From Lantana camara (lineage: Eukaryota; Streptophyta; Magnoliopsida; Lamiales; Verbenaceae), in the NCBI GenBank assembly GCA_037501455.1, contig CM074858.1, forward strand, positions 81,442,501 to 81,506,500: a stretch of 64,000 nucleotides of DNA, read 5' to 3'. Under the pieces are notes generated by a model, which saw nothing but the letters and a program-made list of their open reading frames with translations, was not told where the DNA came from and ran no database searches. A program made the translations under genes and the position numbers. Below, one piece after another: positions 9,835-21,250 of this stretch (the first letter of the stretch is position 1; the number at the start of each line of letters is the position of its first letter).

Positions 9835-12800
9835 ATGCCTCCACGAAGGAGAAATGATAGGGAACAAACCCCGGATCTTAATCAACCTCCTCCACAAGCA
9901 CCACCACCTCCTCCATTGAATGCAGAAAATATTGTTCAGGCTCTCTTAAACCAGTTGCAACAGAATCAAAGGAATAATCCTTATGGGGAGGCTCAAGAGG
10001 GTCAAGTTACCTCGGCTTTTAGGGAATTTCGGAACAACAACCCTCCGAAGTGGTACGTCGGTGATGATATTAAAGCAGAGGAATGGTTGTCAGAAATTTC
10101 GGGGATTTGGGAAATATGCCCTGCACCATCTCATGAGAAGGCAGTTTGCACGGTTCGTTTTGTTCAGGGTCCCGCCTCTAATTGGTTGAAGGCTATGAGA
10201 GCTCGGTTAGAAAGAATGGGTGAAGAGTTTAACTGGGAAAGCTTCATAAGAGAATTTCACCACAAGTATATCCCACCAAATGCCCGTGAAAGAAGACTCC
10301 AGGAATTCACGGAGTTAAAACAAGGGAATCGTTCTGTTGAAGATTATATTTTGGAATTTGAAAGACTCGCCCCGTATGCCCCTCACATCACTAACGATGA
10401 TACTCAGAAAGCCCGGAATTTTATTCATGGGCTGAGGTATGACGTTCAGAATGCTCTAAAGGCCGCTACTGTGGACACTTGGGAGAAGGCTACAAGGAAG
10501 GCACTGAAAGTAGAAGCTCATAATTTGAGGATGAAACCTCCGGCTTACTCTTCGGGGCAAGGTTCGAGCACCGGATCAAATTTGGGTAAGAGGCCTATCT
10601 CTCAACGTGGGCCTCCGGTCTTCAAGCCCAAAGGTTCTAATCTTTTTAATAAGAAGCCCCGACCTCAAGGACAAGCTGTGGTACCCGCTCTACCGGCCCC
10701 AATTGAGTGTTCTTATTGCGGGGGTCCCAATCATACCCAGGAGACATGCCGAAAGAAATTGGGAAGGTGCTATGGTTGTGGGGAGCCCGGTCACATGATC
10801 AACGCTTATCCTAAGAAGAAGGATCCTCAACCCTTGAATACTAGGCCTCCGAGAGCTCCTATCCAAGCCAGAGCCTATGCACTTGAAGGTGAAGAAGAGG
10901 ATGCCGAGGTGGATGCAAATGCCGTCGTTGAAGGTACTATTAGCATTCATGGCATTCCATTACATGCATTATTTGATCCGGGAGCAACGCATTCTTTTAT
11001 TGCTTCCCGGTGTGTTCCTGCACTTTCTTTGCCTGTTGCTTGCTTTGATGATTCCTTTGTTGTGAGTTCCCCACTCGGGGGCAGTTTGGTAGTGGACCGT
11101 GTGTTTCGTGGGTGCCCGGTTGTTGTTGAAGATCAAGAGTATCCGGCAGATTTGATTGAGATGCCTATCAAGAGATATGGGGTAATTTTAGGGATGGACT
11201 GGTTGTTTCGACACCGAGCCATGATGGATTGCTTCGCTAAGAAGGTGACATTGGGTTCTACGGTATTTGCGGGTCAGAGATTGAAGGCCTGCCTGTTTAT
11301 ATCCTTTATGGAAGCAAGTAAATTGTTCCGGGACGGTGCAACGGGCTACGTGGCCTACCTTTTGAATAAACCGAAAGATCAGGCCAAGCTCGAGGAGACG
11401 GAGATCGTGAAGGAGTTCCCCGATGTTTTTCCGGAGAATTTGGGGTCTTTGCCTCCGGATCGGGACGTCGAATTTATAATAGATCTCTATCCCGGAGCGG
11501 AACCTTATGCGAAATCTCCCTACAGGATGGCTCCAGCGGAGTTGAAGGTGCTGAAGGCGCAACTTGATGAGCTCTTAGAGTGTGGTTACATTCGCCCGAG
11601 CACTTCTCCGTGGGGTGCTCCTGTCCTGTTTGTAAAGAAGAAAGACGGGACATTGCGGATGTGTATTGACTACCGTGAGCTGAGCCGGTTAACGGTTAAA
11701 AATAAGTACCCACTTCCTCACATTGAAGAGTTGTTCGATCTTCTTCAAGGTTCGTGTGTTTATTCTAAGTTGGATTTAAGACAAGGGTACTATCAGTTGC
11801 GTATCCGGGAGGAAGACATATCGAAGACGGGTTTCAACACTCGTTATGGGCATTTCGAGTTCGTGGTCATGCCTTTTGGTCTTACTAATGCCCCAGCCGC
11901 GTTCATGCATATGATGCACCGAATATTCCGGCCCTACCTCGATAAATTCGTGGTCATCTTTATAGATGATATTCTGGTGTATTCGAGGTCCGTTGAAGAT
12001 CATGCGCGGCATTTGAGAATGGTATTGTCAACACTTCGAGAACATAGATTGTTCGCCAAGTTCAGTAAGTGTGAGTTCTGGATTGAACGGGTTTCATTTT
12101 TGGGTCACTTTATCTCAGGGAATGGTGTTGAAGTGGATCCAGCAAAGATAAAAACGGTTATGTTATGGAAACAGCCGAAGAATGCCTCTGAAGTGAGAAG
12201 TTTTCTAGGGTTAGCGGGGTATTATAGGCGCTTTGTGAAAGACTTCTCGAAGATTGCTTCCCCGTTGACTCGGTTAACAAAGAAAGAGGTTAAGTTCGAG
12301 TGGGACGAGGCGTGTGAGAAGAGTTTTCAAACTCTTAAGGAGAGATTGACTTCTGCACCGGTTTTAACCCTACCCGACGGTTCTGAAGGTTACTCGGTTT
12401 ATACCGATGCATCGAAGGAAGGGCTCGGTTGTGTCTTGATGCAAAATGGTAAAGTAGTAGCATACGCCTCGAGGAAGTTAAAAGATCACGAGAAAAATTA
12501 TCCCACTCATGATTTGGAATTAGCTTCGGTTGTTTTTGCTTTGATGAAATGGCGTCATTATCTCTATGGGGTTACTTTTGAAGTTTTTACCGACCACCAA
12601 AGCCTTAAGTATTTGTTTACACAGAAGGATTTAAATGTAAGGCAAAGACGTTGGGTTGAGCTACTTGAGGACTATGATTGTAGAATTCAATACCATCCGG
12701 GTAAGGCTAATGTGGTTGCGGATGCTTTGAGCAGAAAGGTTAGTATCTCGAATTTGGGAGCAGGTTCAAGTAAACAGAGTTCGGTATCCTTGGTTTTAGA

Positions 12801-14295
12801 GGCCCGTTTGGCAAATATATCAGTACAACCGGATTTGAGGCAAAGATTGATTGAAGCTCAATCTAATGATTTGGAAATTCAAAGATTAGTAGCTAAGGCA
12901 AGGATTGATCCAGAGACAAAATTCGGGTTTGATGATTCGGGATTATTCCGGTTTAAGGCTCGGGTGTGTGTTCCAGATGAACTTAAGCAGTTGGTGTTGG
13001 ATGAGGCGCATAAGTCGGCTTATACGGTACATCCCGGTACTACTAAGATGTATAGAGATTTAAGAAGTTTGTATTGGTGGAACGGCATGAAAAGAGATGT
13101 GGCCAATTATGTAAGAAGGTGCCAAACATGCCAAGTGGTGAAAGCTGAACATCAAAAACCGGGGGGAACTCTCCAACCACTTCCAATTCCTGAATGGAAG
13201 TGGAAACAAGTGACGATGGACTTCGTGTCCGGCTTGCCAAGGACCAAAGGAGGTTTCGATGGAATTTGGGTCATAATTGATCGGTTTTCGAAGTCGGCTC
13301 ACTTTCTCAAGGTCCGGATATCCGATAAAGTGCCTAAGTTGGCCAAGTTGTACCGGAAAGAAATTGTGAGATTACATGGTGCACCTGTCAGTATTGTTTC
13401 AGATAGGGATCCACGGTTTACAGCGAGTTTTTGGCAGGAATTACAGAAGTGTATGGGAACGAAACTTCAGTTTAGTACTGTATCTCACCCACAAACGGAT
13501 GGACAATCCGAGAGGTTAATTAAATATCTTGAGGACATGCTTCGTGCTTGTGCTTTAGACTATCAAGACTCGTGGGATGAGTATTTGGATTTGGTCGAGT
13601 TCGCCTATAATAACAGTTTTCAGACTTCGATTGGTATGGCTCCGTATGAGGCATTATATGGAAGGAAATGTCGATCACCTTTATTTTGGGATATTGATGA
13701 ATGGAGATGGACAAAGGATGGTAAGCTCGACAGAGCTAAGAAACCAAAGGAGATCCAAGATACCATCGAGAAAGTGAAAGTGATTCGACAAAGGCTAAAG
13801 GCGGCTCAGGACCGACAGAAAAGTTATGCGGACAAAAGAAGACGACCCTTGGAGTTTGAAGCGGGAGATAAGGTTTTTCTAAAAGCATTTCCTAGAAAAG
13901 GGTTTGCTCGGATTGGTAAAGGCGGGAAGCTTAACCCGCGTTACTTAGGCCCCTTTGTGATTCTTGAACGAGTTGGGGAAGTAGCCTACCGGCTTGATCT
14001 ACCACCGAGTTTGACCGGGATACACAATGTTTTCCATGTCTCTCAACTCCGAAAACACTATCCCGATGAGTCTTCTATAATTCCAATCAAAGAGGTGCAA
14101 CTAGAGCCGGATTTGACAATCAAGAAGTACCCGGTTAAAGTTTTGGACCGGAAGATGCAAGAATTGAGAAACCGGCAAATCCCCTTGGTAAAAGTCTTGT
14201 GGCGTGATCAGAAATCCGAAGAAGCCACTTGGGAAACCGAGGAGAAAATGAGACAGTTGTACCCGGAACTTTTCAAGACCTCGCTTCGGACCTGA
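9835..14295 (+). CDS. Element C gag-pol polyprotein, 1486 codons
   Basis: A single uninterrupted frame encodes the full Ty3/gypsy order. The Gag domain lies at about residues 60-240 and two CCHC-type knuckles at about 291-330. The aspartic protease motif (residue 381) reads D-P-G instead of D-S/T-G. Reverse transcriptase has FIDDILVYS (Asp711-Asp712), RNase H has [10 protein letters not shown] (about 855), and integrase has [15 protein letters not shown] and QSE. A chromodomain-like tail (about 1450-1480) completes it, pointing to a Tekay/Del-type chromovirus. The second knuckle has Tyr for its last Cys (codon 10807-10809). The start is the first ATG, immediately after an acceptor-like TTTTCAGG. 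The ORF is intact but has no 5' LTR here to drive it. Confidence 0.93.
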   Translation: MPPRRRNDREQTPDLNQPPPQAPPPPPLNAENIVQALLNQLQQNQRNNPYGEAQEGQVTSAFREFRNNNPPKWYVGDDIKAEEWLSEISGIWEICPAPSHEKAVCTVRFVQGPASNWLKAMRARLERMGEEFNWESFIREFHHKYIPPNARERRLQEFTELKQGNRSVEDYILEFERLAPYAPHITNDDTQKARNFIHGLRYDVQNALKAATVDTWEKATRKALKVEAHNLRMKPPAYSSGQGSSTGSNLGKRPISQRGPPVFKPKGSNLFNKKPRPQGQAVVPALPAPIECSYCGGPNHTQETCRKKLGRCYGCGEPGHMINAYPKKKDPQPLNTRPPRAPIQARAYALEGEEEDAEVDANAVVEGTISIHGIPLHALFDPGATHSFIASRCVPALSLPVACFDDSFVVSSPLGGSLVVDRVFRGCPVVVEDQEYPADLIEMPIKRYGVILGMDWLFRHRAMMDCFAKKVTLGSTVFAGQRLKACLFISFMEASKLFRDGATGYVAYLLNKPKDQAKLEETEIVKEFPDVFPENLGSLPPDRDVEFIIDLYPGAEPYAKSPYRMAPAELKVLKAQLDELLECGYIRPSTSPWGAPVLFVKKKDGTLRMCIDYRELSRLTVKNKYPLPHIEELFDLLQGSCVYSKLDLRQGYYQLRIREEDISKTGFNTRYGHFEFVVMPFGLTNAPAAFMHMMHRIFRPYLDKFVVIFIDDILVYSRSVEDHARHLRMVLSTLREHRLFAKFSKCEFWIERVSFLGHFISGNGVEVDPAKIKTVMLWKQPKNASEVRSFLGLAGYYRRFVKDFSKIASPLTRLTKKEVKFEWDEACEKSFQTLKERLTSAPVLTLPDGSEGYSVYTDASKEGLGCVLMQNGKVVAYASRKLKDHEKNYPTHDLELASVVFALMKWRHYLYGVTFEVFTDHQSLKYLFTQKDLNVRQRRWVELLEDYDCRIQYHPGKANVVADALSRKVSISNLGAGSSKQSSVSLVLEARLANISVQPDLRQRLIEAQSNDLEIQRLVAKARIDPETKFGFDDSGLFRFKARVCVPDELKQLVLDEAHKSAYTVHPGTTKMYRDLRSLYWWNGMKRDVANYVRRCQTCQVVKAEHQKPGGTLQPLPIPEWKWKQVTMDFVSGLPRTKGGFDGIWVIIDRFSKSAHFLKVRISDKVPKLAKLYRKEIVRLHGAPVSIVSDRDPRFTASFWQELQKCMGTKLQFSTVSHPQTDGQSERLIKYLEDMLRACALDYQDSWDEYLDLVEFAYNNSFQTSIGMAPYEALYGRKCRSPLFWDIDEWRWTKDGKLDRAKKPKEIQDTIEKVKVIRQRLKAAQDRQKSYADKRRRPLEFEAGDKVFLKAFPRKGFARIGKGGKLNPRYLGPFVILERVGEVAYRLDLPPSLTGIHNVFHVSQLRKHYPDESSIIPIKEVQLEPDLTIKKYPVKVLDRKMQELRNRQIPLVKVLWRDQKSEEATWETEEKMRQLYPELFKTSLRT

Positions 14296-14309
14296 GGACA
14301 GGTCCTTTT

Positions 14310-14323
14310 GAAGGAGGGAGGTT
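14310..14323 (+). other. Polypurine tract of element C
   Basis: AAGGAGGGAGGTTT lies between the gag-pol stop and the LTR start TGTAACATCCCGACC at 14324. It is nearly the same as the tract of element B. Confidence 0.85.
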
Positions 14324-16240
14324 TGTAACATCCCGACCGATCAGACTTTCAGGTATATTTTTATGTGTGCGATTTAATTAATTAATTACGTGAATGTTTG
14401 ATGTTTATTAAATTCTTATGTGGAAATTTGATAATTATTTGATTTAAGAATGAATTTTGTTTTGAATGTTTAAACCCTCTACGCTTGAAATTTTACCCTA
14501 TTCGTGTCCGATTTCAATTCTGTTTCTTGCGAATTTTTGATATGCGTGAATTACTTGAGTTAGGAACTTGACTATATGTTCATTTTATATTTTGTAATTT
14601 GTTTGGTTTGTCTTTTCATTTTAATTTTGGAGACGGAACCTAAAGGAGGCTAAAGAGCATTTAGAGCGCCTTAGGTTCCGAGAAGCACAAATTGAGCTCG
14701 GGAATTCAGATTCGAATTCCGTCACCTCCGTTGAACTCGTATCCATGATTCGGGTTCAATAAACATAGCCTCATATTTTTCTAAGCTCATTTAGACCTCC
14801 GAAATTTAACCGAAACAAGCCTCGTATGCCATTTTAGACCTTTGCCCACTCTTTTATTCATAACTTTTGATATATTTGACCAAATTAAATAAACCTTGTC
14901 CCCACATACTCCTAACATACTCCTATATCAGCCATAAGCCCCTCATTTCGTTCCAACCTTGGAGAGAAGGGAGAAATAGCTGCTCAAAACCGAGACCAAG
15001 AAGGAAGCAAAATTATACTATTCATCTTCCAACCTTTTGAGCTCAAATCCTCATCAAATCCTTCCATTTTCGAAAGGTAAGCTTGTAATTTGTTTCTCCA
15101 TCTTCTCTTCTTTGTTTAGATACCTTATTTGCTCAATTTGGTGGTGATTTGATCAAGATATGAATATTTCTATGAATAGTAAGGGTTTTGCTAATTTTGA
15201 AGATATAGCTTGATCTCTTGGAGTTTTGTTGGAGTTTTTGTATCCTAATTGATCTTGTGACATTATAATATAAGTGTATGGTCTGATTTTGCATGAGAAT
15301 CTAGGAATCTTTAGGTTTCAATTTGGGTTTTTGGCATAAACTTGAAGATATGTATATCTCTTGCATTCCTTCATTTGAATCTTGATGTTTAGCTTGGATT
15401 TTGACATGGATTGAGTGAATATATGACATATTATGATCCTAATATGTTCTATCTTGAGTTTTCATGAATTTGGATGAGTTTTGGAGAGTTTTGGGGCTGA
15501 AAATTCGAGTTTTTTTGGCTTCCGACTCAAATCCACGGGGGTGGATTTTCCCTTTGAAAAAAATCCGCCGGGGTGGATTTTCCCTTTGAAAAAAATCCGC
15601 CGGGGTGGATTTGAGTCAGAAACTCCTGGAAAATCCATGGGGGTGGATTTTCCCTTTGAAAAAAATCCACCGGGGTGGATTTAGGTCAGTAGCTCCTTTT
15701 GCCCCAAACTTTGGTTTTCTTGTTTTGTTTCATTTTTTTTTTCGCTTTCCCAACCCTAATTTGATCCCCATGCTTCTTATAACATGTTATATTGTGTGTT
15801 AAGATTTATGTTATGAATTTATAGTTCGTTTTACATCCTTGTTTATGATATGTGAGTTCATATGCAATGTGTGACCTTATATGACCTAAACATGAATTCA
15901 TCTCATTTCATTTGCATCATTTACACGCATGTGCATTTGCCGAGCGTTTATGTGGTACATTGTGAGTCTAAGATTATCCCTTGTTATTTGTTTTGTGTAG
16001 TTGACCCTCCCGTTGACGACGAGGTTGTCCCTTAGGCGTCCGGTTCGCTTTCTTTTGTCACCGCTACGCGTTCGGAAGGTGAGGTTTTATTCTTTTAGAT
16101 ATTATGACCTAAAACCCTAAATGTTTTTAATCCCGCATGCGATTTATGTATACTATATGTTAAATATATGTATGGTATGTACTTTGAGGACTTGTTCTCT
16201 TTGTTATAAGTTTTTCAAAACGATTTGTATAAGTATATAA
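14324..16240 (+). repeat. Element C 3' LTR, truncated
   Basis: The LTR opens TGTAACATCCCGACCG and carries an ATCCA-type palindrome cluster, a GCCGAGCGTT...GAGTCTAAG block near 15939 and a donor-like AAGGTGAGG near 16077. It then stops at the junction with LTR B. By comparison with complete LTRs here it lacks roughly its last third. The open frames 15481-15684 and 15605-15802 are translations of the palindrome repeats, not genes. Confidence 0.85.
15527..15683. repeat. Palindrome cluster in LTR C (AATCCACNGGGGTGGATT type)
   Basis: Five units of the dyad AAATCCRCSGGGGTGGATTT lie within about 155 bp, several joined by TTCCCTTTGAAAAA spacers. The same dyad occurs four times in LTR D (about 27168-27290), next to a different palindrome type. 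Confidence 0.88.
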
Positions 16241-16251
16241 ACGAATATGTG

Positions 16252-17642
16252 TGACTTGGTGTTATGTTGGTTATAAGATATGCAAGTACGATATGTATGA
16301 TTGTACGTGTTATGTTTGAGAATGAGTATGTGGGATGTGTGCGTTGTGATATGTTTCGTGTTGATTCGAATGTGTAAACTATGATATGATTATGATTATG
16401 ATTATGAACGGTGCGTGCGTGCGTGCGTGAGTTTGTGAGTGCGTGCCTGAGTTTGTGAGTGCATGCGTGTGTGTGTGCGTGAGTGGTGGTGTGTGTGTGT
16501 GAGTGCGTGTGTGGGAGTGTTGTGTGTGTTGGTGTAGGGCCGGTGATTATGGGTAAGGAGCCTCTGAGAGTCGAGCATTACTCCTGTGCATGGTCATCGA
16601 GATGTGGGTAAGGAGCCTCAGAGCGTCGAGTATTACTCCTGTGCATATTTCCCCTCTGATTTGATGGTTTGACTCTGCTTTGCTTGGGGGCCCGGTGATT
16701 ATGGGTAAGGAGCCTCGGAGAGTCGAGTATTACTCCTGTGCATGATCATCAGGATGTGGGTAAGGAGCCTCGGAGCGTCGAGTATTACTCCTGTGCACAT
16801 TTTCCCCTTTTGTCTGAACATTTGCTTGGTGTGTTTGTTTTGTTAAGTTAGTTTGTTAGGAAATGGTTCGGGAAACGGGAGTGGATTTCTAATTAATAAA
16901 ATTTGGATTGTTTTGGCCTTTGGCCTAACTCTTTTACTCCCCTATATCTAGTATCACGTGAGAAATATTTTAGAATGCAAAAACCACGTCCTGGTTCACG
17001 AACTCCCCTTTATGATATGTGCTGTGCTCTGTATATGTATATACACGTGTGTGTGTGTAGCCCCTCGCTCAGTCTTTGGACTGACCCCTCCCCTTTTATG
17101 TTTTTAGTTTACAGGCATTGCTTTGGTGTTCGTTGGAGTTCGTGCTAGGCGGCGGTGTGTCGTGTCTGTCGAGTCTGTGTCTGCACGTTTTAGTTTGTTA
17201 AGTATTTTATTCTGATTTATGGTTCGTAAACTCTGTATAAGATATGTTTGTGCAGGTTTGCATTTATGATTTGAATTTATGGAATTCGGGACAGGTTAGG
17301 ACAGGTGCTTGGATTAGTTGAACCCGTTGTGAACATATGATTGCTCGGGACAGGTTAGGACAGGTTTGCTGGATTAGTCGAACCCGTTTAGTTGATTTTG
17401 ATGTTTGTATGGTACTGTGCGTTTAAGGTATGAAAGCTTTTGAAAGTTGGCATTTCGTACTACTTCCGCTGTCATGCTTCGCATATCTTCTTTTGTACAG
17501 GGTTAGGTACCGCCTAGCTAGTGTGTGCGTTTTCGTTTGTCACCCGTTCGCTGTGACTTGGTGCGTGTGCGGACTCTCCATTTCGTACACATGTCGGGTC
17601 ATAGTGCGGGGGATGTGGCGCCTCACGTGCGGGGTGTTTTCA
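16252..17642 (+). repeat. Element B 3' LTR, distal part
   Basis: Collinear with 5024-6405 of the first LTR, including the tandem repeats (about 16540-16810), the CAGTC/GACTG hairpin and the terminal GTGCGGGGGATGTGG block. It ends TGTTTTCA and is followed by the AAGAT duplication at 17643-17647. Confidence 0.9.
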
Positions 17643-17647
17643 AAGAT

Positions 17648-18645
17648 ATATATCGAGTTTTCAACGAGTCAATGTTTTAATGTAAAGCCTTTAATTTGAA
17701 TATCCTACCAAATGTTTTGGCGAGAAATGAATGTTCACCATGAATGGGGACCCGGGACTTAGTGTATTTGGTGAACCGGGGAAGCTTGGGATGACGGGAA
17801 TCCACATATACTAGTTCCATCAATTACGGTAACCTAGACTTCACTAGGAGATTAGTGAAAGAAGGGGATCCGAGCTTTTGGGGATTCATGTACCCCTCTA
17901 GCACCAATAAATGAGGGTTCGGGCCTTGCAAACCCGTTCCCTAACCGGTGGAAGAAGGAGTATATGAATGATCGAATGAATGTGCACAAAAGAATGAAAT
18001 GCATGAACGAATGAATGAATAAATGATTAATGAATTACACAAGGTGTTGGTTGGAGATAATGCACGCCCTCTCGCTGGGCCACAAAGAACCTAATGAATG
18101 AAATGAATTATTATAATCCTATTCGTTGTATTTGACATCCCGCTTGGGAAAATTATTCCAAAACCTCGATTAAGGATTATAGCTTGCATGTATGTGTTTA
18201 AATTCCGCTATATTATGATATTAAGCCTGTTTTATACCCACCAGTCTGTCTAAGACTGAACCCGGAGTTGTTTCAGTTCTCTTTACAGGAAGGGATGCTA
18301 GGCAGGATACAAGTCTGAGAGAGTCTTGCATAGTGTCTAGCCTTTCTTTCTTTACACTCATACGCTTATTTTATGGTATTTTGGATATTGTATATGAATT
18401 CGAGCGTACATGTATTTGGTATTGGTATTGATCTTCCTTGAACTTAAATGTTGGTACCTAGAGCATATAGCTCAATATATGGAATATGAATTGTTGTTGG
18501 GGTTTAAGTGATAGGTTAGTCCCGCCTGGCTTAGCTAGTGTGTATGTCCCCTTTCGCTATGATTTGGCACGTGTGTGGAAATCCATTTCATATACGGGTC
18601 AGGTCATAGTGCGGGCGATGTGATGTCTCGCGCTTGGGCATTAGA
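17648..18645 (+). repeat. Element A 3' LTR, distal part
   Basis: This continues the LTR interrupted at 2867. It carries a CCAGTCTGTCTAAGACTGAA hairpin near 18240, an acceptor-like TTTACAGG near 18283 and the block GTGCGGGCGATGTGATG just before the end. The exact end is eroded (GGGCATTAGA instead of GGTGTTACA), so the boundary is good to about 5 bp. Confidence 0.75.
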
Positions 18646-19764
18646 ATTAATGCCTGCATTGAGTACAACAAGGGAATTTTCATACGGCCATTGTTTTTAT
18701 ATTGGTTGCTATATCTCAAGATTGACAAAGGCCATTTGCGAGACTTACTTTGTTTTGGTTAAACACTCAACTAGACGAAGTATTGTAAGTGGTATTGACA
18801 CTTAACTTTTGGCATTTTGGTTGGCATATGTATGATATTATATATTAGGCTTGCACCCAGCTTTGTAAATAATATTATTTTGGTTTGGAAATTATGTGAA
18901 CATATTATTATTACGTAATTTGATCCGGTTTATTTAATTTAGTTGTTGCTTACATTTATTTGTAGAGACTAAATAATTTGAATAGAATTACATTTATTAC
19001 AGAAAATAAGATTTTAATATTAATATTAATTATATAAATATAATTTATAATTATCTTATCATGACACTTTAATCCGTCATAATATATGTTTTCATGACGC
19101 TATATTGTCATTATACAATCTATTATGACGCTATACTCCATACTAATACAGACTATTGTCACGCTTTAAAGCATCATAACAACATTAGTGGGGCGATAAC
19201 ATCGTCATAATAGTATTTATAATGACGAAGTTAAGCGTCTTAATACATTTATTGCGACGCTATAAAGCGTCATAAAAGAACTTCTAATGATGCTCTTTAG
19301 CGACTTAATACATTTATTGGGACGCTAATTCGGACGAAAATCAGTGAATTATGACACCACACAGAGTCATAATAAACTTTTTAACGACACTATATGGCGT
19401 CTTATTAGATATATTGCGACGCTTTTCAGAGTCATATTTGTGGTCTTTAATGTCGATTTCCACTGTCATAAAACACTTTTTAGTGATGCTTTTATGACGT
19501 CCTAATACACTGTATAATGACGCTAAATGGGGTCATATTATTTCATAGTTGCGTTAGACAAACCTATATAATGACGCCTAAAAGCGTCGCAAGAACAGTT
19601 TTTAACGACACTAAAAAGCATCATAACAAAGGTGTCACAATATATTGTATTGAGAGGGTATCTCAAGTGACGATTTTATATAGCGTCACAACAGCGAAAG
19701 CGTTACGAAAAGGCACTTTTTGTGATGCTTTCCAGTGTCAGAAAATCCGGTTTTTCTAGTAGTG
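18646..19764 (+). mobile_element. CACTA copy II, 3' end only
   Basis: From about 18657 the sequence parallels 54337 onward of CACTA I (ACAACAAGGG, ATATTGGTTGCTAT, CTCAAGATTGACA). It ends in the inverted terminus TTTTTCTAGTAGTG at 19751-19764. No transposase exon is in view; the rest of the copy would lie left of element A, outside the window. The terminus differs from CACTA I just inside the first 14 bp. Confidence 0.85.
19050..19745. repeat. Subterminal repeat array of CACTA copy II
   Basis: Some twenty or more degenerate copies of ATGACGCT or AGCGTCAT stand in both orientations, often with A/T spacers of about 25 bp. In CACTA elements such subterminal motifs are bound by the TNPA-type protein before transposition. 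The same motif fills the ends of CACTA I. Confidence 0.82.
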
Positions 19765-20980
19765 AGCAGCTTCGTTGAGCTGTTGTTGCTACTGTAATTC
19801 AAAGGCAAAAAAAAAGCAAGAAACAGGGCAGGAGTAGGGCTAAGAGATAAGAAACAAACTTAACAATTTAAGGCACAAAACCATGCTCATAACAACAGTA
19901 AATCAGTCCTACATGAAGCACACACAACCAGCAAGTGCAAGGAGTTCAAATTCATCTATAAAAAACTTCAAGAAACTCAAGGTATTTCAATGGTGGATCA
20001 ATCCACACCATACATACATCAAATACAAGTTTAGGAAAAGAATAAGCATGCTTCAAGGATCACAAAACACTTCTTGAATCAAGAAACGAAGCAAGAATGT
20101 GCAAGATATTCACAAATTCACATCAAACCCTTACTATTTATACTCATGCTCATATCATGCCCAATTCGTAATGAAAATGTATAAATCATGGCTTAAAAGA
20201 ACAAGAATATGTGCTTACCTCTTGAATCGGAGAAGAAATGGTGAAGATATGAGCTCGAAATGGCAAGAAGGTGAATAGTTCCGGGTTTCCTCCTTTTCTT
20301 TCTTTCTTCCCTCTCTCTCTATTGCTTTCTCATTTCTCTGCTGGTGGGGACTAAAATTTGAGGGTGTGGGAGGGTATATGGTTATGTTAGGGTGGTTTGG
20401 GTCCATGAAACGGGTCAAACGGAGTTAAAACGAGTCAAATACGGGCAAAAAGGTAAAGGGTGGCAGTTCTGCACGTGAGGCTCGGTTCGGTGAAGTTTTA
20501 GAGGTTCAAACAAGCTTAGAAAAATATAAGGCTTGGTTCTTTAGATTTGTAATTTTGATAAGAGTCCAACGATGATTTTGGAATTCGAATTGAAATTCCC
20601 GAGCTCAAGTTACGCCATCCGGAACGCAAGGCGCTAAATTCTCTTTAGGCCCTTAACTCCCAATTTCATAAAAATGGTCCAAGACCACTTCAAACAAGTT
20701 CGAAAACATTTAACGAGCATATAAACAAGTTCATAACACATATAATTCATGCATATCACGTATTCACAAAAATCAAAATCAAATCTCGAATCAAACAGAT
20801 TAAAAATGGATTCAAAAGGAAAAATACGTTCAAATTCCACATACGTATTCAAAGTATAAATCAAGTATTAATTCATATATTTCAAGAATATCATATAATT
20901 ACAAAAAATAAATAATTTTAATGCACAGTTAGCACTCTCGTGATGTCATACCTGTACAGTCGAAAAATAGGGGTGTCACA
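19765..20980 (-). repeat. LTR J (minus strand), start of an LTR interrupted by CACTA II
   Basis: On the minus strand the LTR begins TGTGACACCCC at 20980 and reads toward lower coordinates. About 20580-20640 contains GAGCTCGGGAATT and GCGCCTTGCGTTCCGG, matching the layout of LTR C near 14670-14720. It is cut at 19764 by CACTA II. No purine tract is evident just above 20980, so it may be a solo LTR. No gene is seen. Confidence 0.65.
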
Positions 20981-21250
20981 ATTCGCTCCACAATGCATAA
21001 GAAGAAACGACGATTTGGGGAAATAGGTATGGCTGCATCCCAAAATAGCCATTTAACCCATTTAAGCACAAACGAATGAACGGGAGTTCCAAAACCTACC
21101 CCTGTTTTTCTTCCATAGCTTGGCAGCAACAATATGCATGTAACAATAACAATAAAATGGCAGCAACAGCCAAGATAACAAATCTAATGATTACAACCCC
21201 CAAAACCATGCATTTTCATGTAATAATTCATGCAAATCATTCACCACTTT
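20981..21250. other. Unassigned spacer between LTR J and element E
   Basis: These 270 bp contain CAGCAAC-rich sequence on the plus strand and no convincing ORF, terminal repeat or RNA gene. They are probably remains of an older element into which J and E inserted. The last five bases, ACTTT, are the left side of a possible target duplication of element E. Confidence 0.4.

Larger units (their letters stand above)
9714..16251 (+). mobile_element. Element C: Ty3/gypsy fragment lacking its 5' LTR
   Basis: The insert starts inside the C leader (121 bp before gag), carries the whole gag-pol ORF and purine tract, and ends part-way through the C 3' LTR. The 5' LTR, primer-binding site and distal 3' LTR are absent. 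An 11-bp direct repeat ACGAATATGTG flanks it rather than a 5-bp target duplication, so it did not arrive as a simple integrase-mediated insertion. It may be filler from break repair, a template-switch product or an assembly join. Confidence 0.8.
2868..17642 (+). mobile_element. Element B: coding-free LTR retrotransposon (LARD-like), containing C fragment
   Basis: It has two LTRs of about 3.54 kb (2868-6405; 7558-9713 plus 16252-17642), a tRNA-Met primer-binding site at 6414, a purine tract just before 7558 and no gag or pol. The 5-bp target duplication AAGAT is at 2863-2867 and 17643-17647, so B is a complete insertion into the LTR of element A. The 3' LTR start has drifted from TGTAAC to TATAAC and its end from TGTTACA to TGTTTTCA. 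Its purine tract and preceding GAGGACAGGTCCTTTTGAAGG closely match element C, which suggests mobilisation in trans by a C-like relative (inference). Confidence 0.9.

Noticed and set aside
15481..15802. ORFs with repeated NPPGWIF-like motifs
   Set aside because: They are translations of the palindromic DNA repeats in LTR C, shared with LTR D in other frames.
16241..17642. Simple nesting of element C in LTR B
   Set aside because: C lacks its outer termini at both junctions and is flanked by an 11-bp rather than a 5-bp repeat, so simple integration does not fit. The order of A and B, by contrast, is simple nesting, as the AAGAT duplication shows.
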